A DNA stretch of 64,000 nt from Lacihabitans sp. CS3-21 (lineage in GTDB: Bacteria > Bacteroidota > Bacteroidia > Cytophagales > Spirosomataceae), in the NCBI RefSeq assembly GCF_024343675.1, contig NZ_RJUD01000018.1:1-64000 (forward strand), written 5' to 3'. A program made the translations under genes and the position numbers. The notes beneath the pieces were generated by a model. It saw only the letters and a list, made by a program, of their open reading frames with translations, searched no databases and was not told the origin of the DNA. This document shows positions 43,231-50,885 of this stretch, in pieces (the stretch's first letter is position 1; each line of letters starts with the position of its first letter).

Positions 43231-44709
43231 TCAGATCGTCTTCCAACCTTCACGGTAGTTACGAGCTACAAATTGATTGGCCTCATCATAGTTGGTAATT
43301 TTCATATTGTTACCATCCCAAAGTAACTTCTTACGACCATCAAAATCTAAACCAGCTGCACCGCCTGTTTTCTTTTTGCCTAACTGATAGCTTCTTATGG
43401 CCAAGTTACCCATCAAAACTGTTTCAGTCAATGGCCCAGAATAATCAAAAGAAGAAGTCAAAGCTTGGTGTTTTTTGCCTCCAAAACCATCCTTGATGGC
43501 ATCACACCACGACACTTGGTGACCATATTCAGGCAATTTCTCATTTGGATTAGTAGTTTTGTAATCTTTCGGCATTTCCAAAACATCTCCGTTGTTTTTA
43601 TACACTTTCGGTACAAGTCCATAAGTTCCACAGGTCATTATGCCTTTAGAACCTATTATCATCACACCGTTTGCACTTCCATTTTCACCTATAGAATCAT
43701 TGGCAGGTATCAAATCTGGATGAAATGGCCTAACACCACCGTCTGTCCAAATCATCTTGATATCCTTTTTATTTTTCTTGGACGCCGGAAATTTCAACTG
43801 AACATGCGATGAAGGAGGACAACCTTCAGGAATATACTCTGCTTGCCAATCTTTCAAGAAAACTTGACCAACGCTACATTCTACCTCTGTTGGATAGCCC
43901 AATTCCAAAACTCTGAACGGAGGGTCAATTAGGTGACAACCCATGTCGCCCAATGCTCCAGTTCCGAAATTCCACCAGCCTCTCCATTTGAAAGGATGAT
44001 AAAGCGGGTGATAATCTACATAATCTGCAGGTCCTATAAACAAATCCCAATTGGCTTTACTCATGGTATCTGGTAGTTCAGGCTTGCTGGTTGGTACCGG
44101 AATTCCTTGTGGCCAAACAGGTCTATTGGTCCATACATACACCGTATCTACCGTACCAATTAATCCTTTTTTATGCCATTCTATCATCTGTTGCTGGCCT
44201 GGATTCGAAGCTCCTTGGTTACCCATTTGCGTTACGACTTTGTATTTTCTTGCCGCTTCTGTCAGCATACGTGTTTCGTAAATATTATGGGTAAGTGGTT
44301 TTTGCACATATACATGCTTGCCCATTTGCATAGCTGCCATAGCTGCTACACCGTGGATGTGATCAGGTGCCGAAATCGTCACGCCATCAATTTCTCCCTT
44401 CATTTGCTCCAGCATCACCCTGAAATCAGCGTAAAGCTTGGCTTTCGGGAATTTATCAATAGCGGCTTTGCACTGACCTGGGTCTACATCGCAAAGAGCC
44501 ACTACGTTTTCTGCACCATTATTATAGGCGTTAAAAATATCCGAACGACCTTTTCCACCAGCACCAATTGCAGCCAGATTAAGTTTATCACTCGGGGCTT
44601 TGAAGCCTTTCCCTAACACATGGCGAGGAACAATAAAGAACGAACTCGCAGCCACAAGGCCAGTTTTCAAAAAGTCCCTCCTTCCTTTTTCTAGAATCTT
44701 TTTTTCCAT
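43231..44709 (-). CDS. Gfo/Idh/MocA-family oxidoreductase with Tat-like signal
   Basis: A 492-residue protein from ATG 44709; the RRDFLKTG segment near residues 10-17 followed by a hydrophobic stretch is a twin-arginine-type export signal, so the longer frame to 44766 is rejected. NLAAIGAGGKGRSDI starts the Rossmann part, DGVTISAPDHIHGVAA follows, and VQKPLTHN corresponds to the EKP catalytic block. Such periplasmic NAD(P)-dependent proteins act on sugars or sugar derivatives in Bacteroidota. Substrate unknown; no sugar locus adjoins. Confidence 0.85.
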   Translation of the reverse strand: MEKKILEKGRRDFLKTGLVAASSFFIVPRHVLGKGFKAPSDKLNLAAIGAGGKGRSDIFNAYNNGAENVVALCDVDPGQCKAAIDKFPKAKLYADFRVMLEQMKGEIDGVTISAPDHIHGVAAMAAMQMGKHVYVQKPLTHNIYETRMLTEAARKYKVVTQMGNQGASNPGQQQMIEWHKKGLIGTVDTVYVWTNRPVWPQGIPVPTSKPELPDTMSKANWDLFIGPADYVDYHPLYHPFKWRGWWNFGTGALGDMGCHLIDPPFRVLELGYPTEVECSVGQVFLKDWQAEYIPEGCPPSSHVQLKFPASKKNKKDIKMIWTDGGVRPFHPDLIPANDSIGENGSANGVMIIGSKGIMTCGTYGLVPKVYKNNGDVLEMPKDYKTTNPNEKLPEYGHQVSWCDAIKDGFGGKKHQALTSSFDYSGPLTETVLMGNLAIRSYQLGKKKTGGAAGLDFDGRKKLLWDGNNMKITNYDEANQFVARNYREGWKTI

Positions 44710-44917
44710 ATTTGTTTGATTGAATAGTATTTTGTTAAAGAATTTCTGAAACAATGAACCTTGCATTTGTGCAAAATATAGTCCCAGCCTTTCAAACTAT
44801 AATATTAAGCACAAAAGTTTATTTATGAATTATATTTTTAAATAATTTTAATAAACTTTACAAATATTTAATGGAAAAGAAAAAATAGCATTCCAAGCTC
44901 TAAATAAAGAAATCTTG

Positions 44918-44925
44918 TATTTTTG
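44918..44925 (+). promoter_or_regulatory. -7 box TATTTTTG upstream of the 62-residue protein
   Basis: Matches TAnnTTTG and overlaps the alternative TTG at 44923, supporting the ATG at 44947 as start. Confidence 0.5.
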
Positions 44926-44946
44926 TTTCAAATTAGAAAAGCTAAA

Positions 44947-45135
44947 ATGGCAAAGAAAACAAAAGAAAAAGTAGAATTACCTAAAGTACACAAAGACCTT
45001 GAAGGTTTTGATGTTACCATCAACTCATTTGGAGAAATCCAGATGTCATATAATATTGAGAAAATCAACGATTTTTTGAACAACAAAGTAGAAGACAAAA
45101 AACTAAAACATTTGAAAGAAGATGAAAAGCCATGA
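44947..45135 (+). CDS. Small conserved-looking hypothetical protein
   Basis: A 62-residue, highly charged protein ([20 protein letters not shown]), with a C-terminal region [16 protein letters not shown]. Not recognised by me, but codon use is normal and it is followed by an overlapping TIGR00266 gene, suggesting a translated two-gene unit. Confidence 0.6.
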   Translation: MAKKTKEKVELPKVHKDLEGFDVTINSFGEIQMSYNIEKINDFLNNKVEDKKLKHLKEDEKP

Positions 45136-45901
45136 AATAGATTACAAAATATTGGGTGAAGACATTCAAGTAGTAGAAATAGAACTTGACCCCAACGAAA
45201 CTGTAATAGCTGAAGCAGGTTCCATGCTATTTATGGAAGATGGCATAACCTTTGAAACTAAAATGGGCGATGGCTCTCAGGCCAATCAGAGTATTTTGGG
45301 AAAAATGTTCCAAGCTGGTTCGAGATTATTGATGGGTGAGTCGCTGTTTATGACCCACTTTACCAACCGGGGTACAGCTAAAAGAAAAGTAGCATTTGCA
45401 GCACCTTATCCTGGAACCATTAAAGCTGTAAATCTTGCAGAAATTAACCAAAATACGCTCATTGTTCAGAAAGATGCATTTCTTTGTGCTGCAATGGGTA
45501 CAAGCATTTCGATTCATTTCAACAAACGATTCGGGGCGGGTCTCTTTGGTGGGGAAGGTTTCATTTTAGAAAGAATTCAAGGGGATGGCCTTGCTTTTAT
45601 ACATTCTGGTGGTGTGGTTATAGAGAAAACACTCAATAATGAATTACTTAGACTTGATACGGGCTGTTTGGTGGCTTATGAACCGCAGCTGAACTTTGAC
45701 ATTCAGAGTGCTGGTGGACTTCGCTCTATGATTTTCGGTGGAGAAGGCATGTTTTTGGCCACTTTGAGTGGTACAGGTAAAGTCTGGATTCAGTCCCTTC
45801 CGATATCCAAACTTATACAAAGACTTTCACCATATGGTGGAAATGCCAGCAAAGAAAGTGGCTCTGTAATTGGTGGGCTAGGTAGTTTATTTGAACGATG
45901 A
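45122..45901 (+). CDS. TIGR00266/AIM24-family protein
   Basis: A 259-residue beta-rich protein of the TIGR00266 family: [54 protein letters not shown] and [24 protein letters not shown]. The family (YdjJ/AIM24-like) forms double-stranded beta-helix assemblies, function unknown. ATG at 45122 overlaps the previous gene by 14 bases. Confidence 0.85.
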   Translation: MKSHEIDYKILGEDIQVVEIELDPNETVIAEAGSMLFMEDGITFETKMGDGSQANQSILGKMFQAGSRLLMGESLFMTHFTNRGTAKRKVAFAAPYPGTIKAVNLAEINQNTLIVQKDAFLCAAMGTSISIHFNKRFGAGLFGGEGFILERIQGDGLAFIHSGGVVIEKTLNNELLRLDTGCLVAYEPQLNFDIQSAGGLRSMIFGGEGMFLATLSGTGKVWIQSLPISKLIQRLSPYGGNASKESGSVIGGLGSLFER

Positions 45902-46238
45902 AATAATTAATGATTGGACTTCATCAAATCATTTAAAAAAAATGGAATTTTAGTTGTTCCTTTTTATAAGGTATTGAAAGATAATACTTATCGATAAACA
46001 CCTGTTAGAACACAATTAAAACATATCAATGATAGAAATGAATATATATTCCAAGATTTAAAAATAAGTTTTCAAATGTAAAAAGCAACCCATAAACTTG
46101 GAAATGAAATGGATATTGAATTACTATTTTTACAATATTTTTTCAAGAAAAAATTCCATTTTGAGGTTAATCAAAAATGTTTGTCGATAGAAAACTATTA
46201 ATCATCTTTCAAAATCTGTTTTTAATAGAATAGCTCAT
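45902..46238. other. AT-rich gap with no recognised gene
   Basis: No convincing frame, tRNA or strong hairpin. The only structure I see is a distant inverted pair, AAAATGGAATTTT near 45937 and AAAAATTCCATTTT near 46148. Confidence 0.4.
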
Positions 46239-46266
46239 TTGTAATAAATTCGTATACATACATTTG
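46239..46266 (+). promoter_or_regulatory. Full -33/-7 promoter upstream of a short transcript
   Basis: TTG at 46239-46241, 17 bases, then TACATTTG at 46259-46266: a complete Bacteroidota-type promoter with standard spacing, the best one in the window. Confidence 0.7.
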
Positions 46267-46269
46267 TGT

Positions 46270-46347
46270 ATCATTTATTCAACCATGAAATATATCTTCA
46301 GTTATTGAAGAGAAAAATGCCAACCTCATCGGTTGGTATTTTTTTTA
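46270..46347 (+). ncRNA. Candidate small RNA or leader with mini-frame MKYIFSY
   Basis: From the promoter above to a terminator at 46317-46346 the transcript would be about 78 bases. It contains an ATG at 46285 followed by seven codons (MKYIFSY) and TGA at 46306-46308. It ends 63 bases before the dnaX start, so it is either a stand-alone small RNA or a leader that is terminated before dnaX. No known RNA family recognised. Confidence 0.45.
46317..46346 (+). terminator. Intrinsic terminator of the candidate small RNA
   Basis: CCAACC at 46320-46325 pairs with GGTTGG at 46331-46336 (extended by three weaker pairs), followed at once by a run of eight T. Confidence 0.75.
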
Positions 46348-46397
46348 GTAAAATTACTTCAAGCCAAAAAGTTTTTAATCAAATCCAATTTCTTTTA

Positions 46398-46405
46398 TAT
46401 CTTTG
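46398..46405 (+). promoter_or_regulatory. -7 box TATCTTTG abutting dnaX
   Basis: Matches TAnnTTTG only four bases before the dnaX ATG at 46410, suggesting a very short or absent leader. Confidence 0.45.
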
Positions 46406-46409
46406 CCTC

Positions 46410-47567
46410 ATGGAAAATTTCGTAGTATCTGCTCGTAAATATCGCCCAGTCACCTTTGACTCGGTCGTTGGGCAGTCGCACATTACTACTACACTTCGAA
46501 ACGCCATAAAATCCAACCAGTTAGCCCAAGCATTTCTGTTTACTGGTCCAAGAGGCGTTGGCAAAACCACTTGTGCAAGGATTTTAGCAAAAACCATCAA
46601 CTGTCTTGATGTAAATGAACACACCGAACCTTGTAACAAATGTTCGTCTTGTAGAAATTTCGACCAAAATGCGTCATTTAACATACATGAATTAGATGCT
46701 GCATCAAACAACTCAGTAGAAGATATCAGAAACTTGATAGACCAGGTGCGTTTCCCTCCACAAGACGGTAAATACAAGGTTTATATCATAGATGAGGTTC
46801 ACATGCTTTCTCAAGCGGCTTTTAATGCTTTCTTGAAAACCTTGGAAGAACCACCATCTTATGCCATTTTTATATTGGCTACCACAGAAAAACACAAAAT
46901 ACTGCCCACGATTTTGAGTAGATGTCAAATATTTGATTTCAATAGAATTCAGATAAAAGACATGGCAGATCATCTGGCCAAAATTGCGGATAAAGAAGAC
47001 ATTGGTTTTGAAGTTGAGGCTCTTGAACTCATTGCCCAAAAAGCGGATGGAGGCCTTCGCGATGCACTCTCCATGTTTGACCTCAATGTCACATTCTCAT
47101 CAGATCGAAAGTTATCCTATAAAGACGTATTAGAAAACCTACACGTTCTTGACTATGATTATTACCTAAGAATGCTAGATGTGCTACATGAAGGAAATAT
47201 TACGCAAGTACTTTTGATTTTGCATGAAATCATTTCCAAAGGTTTTGATGTTCACCAATTTGTCGTTGGACTGAATGAACATTTTAGAAATATTTTGGTT
47301 AGCAAAGAACCCTCAACACTTGAAATCCTAGAATTATCTGAAACTATCAAGCAAAAATATATTGAACAAGGAAAAAGGATTTCTACAGGATTCTTAATGT
47401 CAGCATTGAGTGTAGGTTCAAACATTGATATCAACTTTAAATCAGCCAAAAATCAGCGTTTACACGTTGAAATTGGTTTATTAAAGCTATCGCAAATCAA
47501 TGCAGTATTAAACTTGGCAGACCTCCCAGATGGTGATGGTCAAAAAAAAAAGTTGATGGAGGTGTAA
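46410..47567 (+). CDS. dnaX: DNA polymerase III gamma subunit (unshifted dnaX product)
   Basis: Without frameshifting the dnaX frame continues KKKLMEV and stops at TAA 47565-47567, giving about 385 residues: the ATPase, zinc and collar domains but not the tau C-terminus that contacts polymerase and helicase. This corresponds to the short gamma product of Escherichia coli dnaX (431 residues). Confidence 0.75.
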   Translation: MENFVVSARKYRPVTFDSVVGQSHITTTLRNAIKSNQLAQAFLFTGPRGVGKTTCARILAKTINCLDVNEHTEPCNKCSSCRNFDQNASFNIHELDAASNNSVEDIRNLIDQVRFPPQDGKYKVYIIDEVHMLSQAAFNAFLKTLEEPPSYAIFILATTEKHKILPTILSRCQIFDFNRIQIKDMADHLAKIADKEDIGFEVEALELIAQKADGGLRDALSMFDLNVTFSSDRKLSYKDVLENLHVLDYDYYLRMLDVLHEGNITQVLLILHEIISKGFDVHQFVVGLNEHFRNILVSKEPSTLEILELSETIKQKYIEQGKRISTGFLMSALSVGSNIDINFKSAKNQRLHVEIGLLKLSQINAVLNLADLPDGDGQKKKLMEV

Positions 47568-48139
47568 AAATCACCACAAATTCTTCTGAAGAAATTACCC
47601 AAAAAACGGTTGACAATAATTCACCGTATCCTTCTGAGAACCAAAGAAATGTCTCAAATCAAGTCAATCCAATAAAGAAAACAGGACTGAAGTCTTTCAA
47701 GTCCGTTTTGGCAATGGAAGAAGAAGTTAGTCAAAATACTTCAACTGAAATCACCATAGGAAACGGTTCCTCTGTTCATCAAACCAAAGAATTTACAAAA
47801 GCGATGGCCATCGGAGTTTTAGCGGATTTTGCTGATGGAAGAAATACACAGACCGAAAAAATGGTGGTTACAAGGGATTTTGATCTAATTAAAAACAATT
47901 TAAACTTCAAACTACCCAATAAAATCTTGTTTGACATTTTTCATGAAATCAAACAAGACTTAACTGACTTTCTTAGGAAAAAACTCCACAATTCTGATAT
48001 TCAAATAGACGCCACAATAACTGCAGAAGAAACCAAGGCAAAACCTAGAACAGAGCAAGAAAAGTTCGAATCGATGGCTGAAAAAAATCCTGCTATTTGG
48101 AAACTAAAAGAAGCATTAGGCCTTGACTTGCTTTTCTAA
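46410..48139 (+). CDS. dnaX: DNA polymerase III tau subunit (via -1 frameshift)
   Basis: From ATG 46410 (MENFVVSARKYRPVTFDSVVGQ) the frame encodes the clamp-loader ATPase: GPRGVGKTTCARIL Walker A near residue 45-58, four zinc cysteines (CLDVNEHTEPCNKCSSC), DEVHMLS Walker B, TTEKHKILPTILSRCQ sensor 1. At A10G (47542-47552) a -1 shift moves to a frame that stays open to 48139 and encodes the C-terminal tau part (RDFDLIKNNLNFKLPNK, ending EALGLDLLF). Total about 576 residues, a normal tau length. Upstream in-frame codons to 46266 cross a terminator and are rejected. Confidence 0.85.
47541..47564 (+). other. Slippery site for gamma/tau frameshifting
   Basis: C followed by ten A and G reads CAA AAA AAA AAG in the zero frame, containing the heptamer A AAA AAG used in E. 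coli dnaX. Just after it come GGAGGTG (Shine-Dalgarno-like) and a small GGTG..CACC hairpin. The long A run could equally act by transcriptional slippage. Confidence 0.75.
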
Positions 48140-48228
48140 ATTTCGATTATCCATTTTTGATTCCGAAGTTTTAAGTTCTAAAACAACAAATAAGTCTAGT
48201 TTTCAATAGACCAAACTCTCCTAAATAT

Positions 48229-48236
48229 TATATTTG
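48229..48236 (+). promoter_or_regulatory. -7 box TATATTTG of rpiB
   Basis: Matches TAnnTTTG, 20 bases before the rpiB ATG. Confidence 0.45.
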
Positions 48237-48256
48237 CACAAAAAAAAGCTTACAAA

Positions 48257-48691
48257 ATGTCATTAAGAATTGCAATTGGTGGAGATCACGCAGGATTTGA
48301 ATACAAACAACTGATATTAAAATGGTTACAGTCTGAAAATTTTGAAACGGCAGACTTTGGTCCTTACACATCGGCTTCCATAGATTATCCTGAAACTGCA
48401 CATCCTTTGGCACAAGCCATAGAAGATGGAAAATATGATTTGGGAATTTTAATCTGTGGCAGTGGCAATGGCGTATGTATGACAGCTAACAAACATCAAG
48501 GTATTAGAGCTGGATTGGCATGGAATAAAGAAGTAGTGAAACTCATCAGAATGCATAATGATGCCAATGTAATGTGTTTGCCAGCAAGATTTATTTCGCC
48601 TGAAGAAGCGTTAGATTTTGCAAAAACATTTATAAGCACTGAGTTTGAAGGTGGAAGGCATGCAACAAGAGTTGGAAAAATTTCTTGTTGA
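48257..48691 (+). CDS. rpiB: Ribose-5-phosphate isomerase B
   Basis: A 144-residue protein with the RpiB/LacAB signature: IAIGGDHAGFEYK at the start, GLICGSGNGVCMTANKHQGIRAGLAWN (catalytic cysteine in ICGSGNG) and RMHNDANVMCLPARF. It interconverts ribose-5-phosphate and ribulose-5-phosphate in the pentose phosphate pathway, in the cytoplasm. Confidence 0.95.
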   Translation: MSLRIAIGGDHAGFEYKQLILKWLQSENFETADFGPYTSASIDYPETAHPLAQAIEDGKYDLGILICGSGNGVCMTANKHQGIRAGLAWNKEVVKLIRMHNDANVMCLPARFISPEEALDFAKTFISTEFEGGRHATRVGKISC

Positions 48692-48834
48692 CAATCCGCT
48701 CTTTTTAAACAATTTGCAATATTATTTGTTAAAATTTTAGAGATTTAGACAATATTTTAGTTTTTTTTATGATACAGGGCAACCTTTTAACAAAAAATAA
48801 CGTCTAATACACAAAACAATAGATTTTTTTATTA

Positions 48835-48842
48835 TACTTTTG
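48835..48842 (+). promoter_or_regulatory. -7 box TACTTTTG
   Basis: Matches TAnnTTTG, 35 bases before the TTG start of the sorting-domain protein. Confidence 0.45.
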
Positions 48843-48877
48843 TAAAAATAAATTTTTATAGATTAAATTTTACCTCG

Positions 48878-49423
48878 TTGAACATACTTTCTAAAATATC
48901 AACTGCTTTGCTTATGACCATAATGGTCACCAGCTTCGCTTTTGGTCAGAAAGATGAATCGAGGCTAAATATTGGTCAATCTCCAAAAAAGACGATAATC
49001 TCCAACTCATTGTTAGCAAAAAACAGCACATTGTCAAAGGGTATATCGTTTAATTCCAAAAACAATTATACGCAGTTTTACAGAGATTTGCTCATCAGCA
49101 ATAACTCCAAAAATACTGACAGTAAATCAGTTGCAAATCCAGTTCAAGAAAGTGCCGCAGAAAAAATTAAAGTTTCCAATATTTACCCAAATCCAGCCAA
49201 TGATTATGCGTATTTGGACTATACAGTAAATGGGAATTTTAACGCTGCAAACATTTCTTTCTTTAATTTATTGGGAAAACAAGTTGCGGAGTATCAGTTA
49301 GGCAAATATTCAGAAAAACTTAAAATCAATACTTCCAACTGGGAATCTGGAATTTACATGTATCAGCTCATAATTGACGGTAAAAAAATCGCCACCAAAA
49401 AGCTTTTGGTGAGACACAATTAA
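48878..49423 (+). CDS. Small protein with type IX secretion sorting domain
   Basis: A 181-residue protein from TTG 48878 with a signal peptide (ISTALLMTIMVTSFAFGQ) and a C-terminal type A sorting domain: VSNIYPNPANDYAYLDY near residue 101, the ISFFNLLGKQV strand, SGIYMYQLIIDGKKIATKKLLV. About 80 residues of low-complexity Ser/Asn/Lys-rich sequence precede it, so there is almost no cargo domain. It would be exported, then carried to the surface by the type IX system. Confidence 0.85.
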   Translation: MNILSKISTALLMTIMVTSFAFGQKDESRLNIGQSPKKTIISNSLLAKNSTLSKGISFNSKNNYTQFYRDLLISNNSKNTDSKSVANPVQESAAEKIKVSNIYPNPANDYAYLDYTVNGNFNAANISFFNLLGKQVAEYQLGKYSEKLKINTSNWESGIYMYQLIIDGKKIATKKLLVRHN

Positions 49424-49486
49424 TTTAATTTTCTGCTTTAATCCAATTTTTCTATTTCTAAAACGTTTTATTGCTGATAGAATTCG

Positions 49487-49494
49487 TAGTTTTG
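49487..49494 (+). promoter_or_regulatory. -7 box TAGTTTTG abutting bamD
   Basis: Matches TAnnTTTG with only four bases before the ATG at 49499, like dnaX: a candidate leaderless or near-leaderless start. Confidence 0.45.
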
Positions 49495-49498
49495 TAAA

Positions 49499-50386
49499 AT
49501 GAAATTATTACACGTGAGATTTTTAGTTATCGTTCTAGCCTTTAGCCTTTTCCAACTTTCTTGTTCAAAAAAATTCAATCAACTTCAGAAAAAAGGGACT
49601 GTTGACGAAAAATACAAAGCTGCTATAGACTACTACCAAAAAGCCGATTATTATAAAGCTGGTGTTTTGTTAGAAGAGATAACACCCTTATTGAAAGGCG
49701 ACAGCACTTCTGAAAGAGCTCAATTTTACAATGCTTATTGCAATTACTACCAAAGTAATTTCCAAATGAGTAGTTATTTGTTTAAAACATTTTATTCTAC
49801 ATATAACAATAGCGAGTTTGCTGAAGAGGCCTATTATATGTATGCCTACTCAATGTTCAAAGATGCTCCACCGCATAACCTTGACCAAACCAACACGCTC
49901 ACAGCGATAGATGCTTTGCAAACTTTCATAAATACCTATCCAGATAGCAAATACGCCAAGAAATGCTCACAAGATTTAAATGACTTAAGGTTTAGACTTG
50001 AACTAAAAGCTTATGAAAAAGCAAAGCTTTATTTCAAAACCAGAGAGCCCTCTTTCTTAGGAAGGAGTAATTACAAAGCCACTGTAGTGAGTGTTGAAAA
50101 TTTTAGAAAAGACTTTCCTGATTCAAAATTCAACGAGGAGTTGAGTTATTTACAGATTTTAGCACAGCAGGAGTTATCTGACGTAAGTTATTTTATAAAG
50201 CAAAGAGAACGATATAACGAAGCTATAAATTTGCATGAAAAATTCATTGATAGATATCCAAATAGTAAATATTTGAAGGAATTGGACAAAATCTATGAGA
50301 AGTCATTGAAAGGACTTGAAAAAGTAGCTAAAACAGAAAAAGAAATTGAAGAAGCAAAAAAACTAGCTGAAAAAGAGAAATCTTAA
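49499..50386 (+). CDS. bamD: Outer-membrane assembly lipoprotein BamD
   Basis: A 295-residue lipoprotein (lipobox FQLSC, cysteine at 22) built of tetratricopeptide-like repeats: YYQKADYYKAGVLLEEI, FNAYCNYYQSNFQMSSYLF, ALQTFINTYPDSKYAKKC, VSVENFRKDFPDSKFNEE, NLHEKFIDRYPNSKYLKE. It scaffolds BamA for outer-membrane protein insertion. The C-terminal tail is a charged helix. It is followed by the omega-subunit gene, an arrangement common in Bacteroidota. Confidence 0.9.
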   Translation: MKLLHVRFLVIVLAFSLFQLSCSKKFNQLQKKGTVDEKYKAAIDYYQKADYYKAGVLLEEITPLLKGDSTSERAQFYNAYCNYYQSNFQMSSYLFKTFYSTYNNSEFAEEAYYMYAYSMFKDAPPHNLDQTNTLTAIDALQTFINTYPDSKYAKKCSQDLNDLRFRLELKAYEKAKLYFKTREPSFLGRSNYKATVVSVENFRKDFPDSKFNEELSYLQILAQQELSDVSYFIKQRERYNEAINLHEKFIDRYPNSKYLKELDKIYEKSLKGLEKVAKTEKEIEEAKKLAEKEKS

Positions 50387-50417
50387 GCATTTTTGCTTAT
50401 TGTTCAATAATTTAAGT

Positions 50418-50425
50418 TACTTTTG
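50418..50425 (+). promoter_or_regulatory. -7 box TACTTTTG of rpoZ
   Basis: Matches TAnnTTTG, 33 bases before the omega ATG; a TTG 22 bases upstream (50393-50395) may be its -33 element. Confidence 0.5.
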
Positions 50426-50458
50426 CACCTCGAAAATTAAATTTTAAAAATATATACC

Positions 50459-50773
50459 ATGGCAATAAACGCATCAATCGTAACTCGTGACACTGACGTA
50501 TTAGCAGCAAAAACGGGTAACGTTTATGAATCAGTATTTGTGGTTTCGAAAAGAGCTCAACAAATTGCTATAAAAACCAAAGAGGAACTAACTCAGAAAT
50601 TGAGCGAGTTTGCTTCAAGTGTTGACAACTTAGAAGAAATATTTGAAAACAGAGAGCAAATAGAAATTTCAAAATTCTATGAAAGACAACCAAAACCAAC
50701 AAGTGTGGCCTTGGAAGAATTCCTTAACGACCAGTTGGTAGTTAAATACAGAGACGTCGAAGAATCTAACTGA
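50459..50773 (+). CDS. rpoZ: RNA polymerase omega-subunit-like protein
   Basis: A 104-residue protein of the Bacteroidota omega type: VTRDTDVLAAKTGNVYESVFVVSKRAQQIA is the conserved helix region, with a C-terminal PKPTSVALEEFL. It stabilises assembly of the beta-prime subunit. Directly downstream of bamD and ended by a strong terminator; the coaBC gene often found next in this phylum is not here. Confidence 0.85.
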   Translation: MAINASIVTRDTDVLAAKTGNVYESVFVVSKRAQQIAIKTKEELTQKLSEFASSVDNLEEIFENREQIEISKFYERQPKPTSVALEEFLNDQLVVKYRDVEESN

Positions 50774-50792
50774 TTTTAAAAAAGAAATCTTT

Positions 50793-50818
50793 AAACCACC
50801 GAGCTATCTCGGTGGTTT
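50793..50818 (+). terminator. Strong intrinsic terminator after rpoZ
   Basis: ACCACCGAG pairs with CTCGGTGGT around a four-base loop (ctat), flanked by A and T runs, followed by eight or more T. Confidence 0.93.
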
Positions 50819-50856
50819 TTTTTTGTGAAATACCTTTAGTTTCCTTCGTTTGTAAA

Positions 50857-50864
50857 TATATTTG
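50857..50864 (+). promoter_or_regulatory. -7 box TATATTTG of the ThuA fusion gene
   Basis: Matches TAnnTTTG, 21 bases before the ATG at 50886. Confidence 0.45.
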
Positions 50865-50885
50865 TCATAAAATCAATTACTAAAC

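Noticed and set aside
46266-46409. Extended dnaX N-terminus
   Set aside because: The upstream in-frame region contains a terminator and the start does not match DnaX; the conserved N-terminus begins at ATG 46410.
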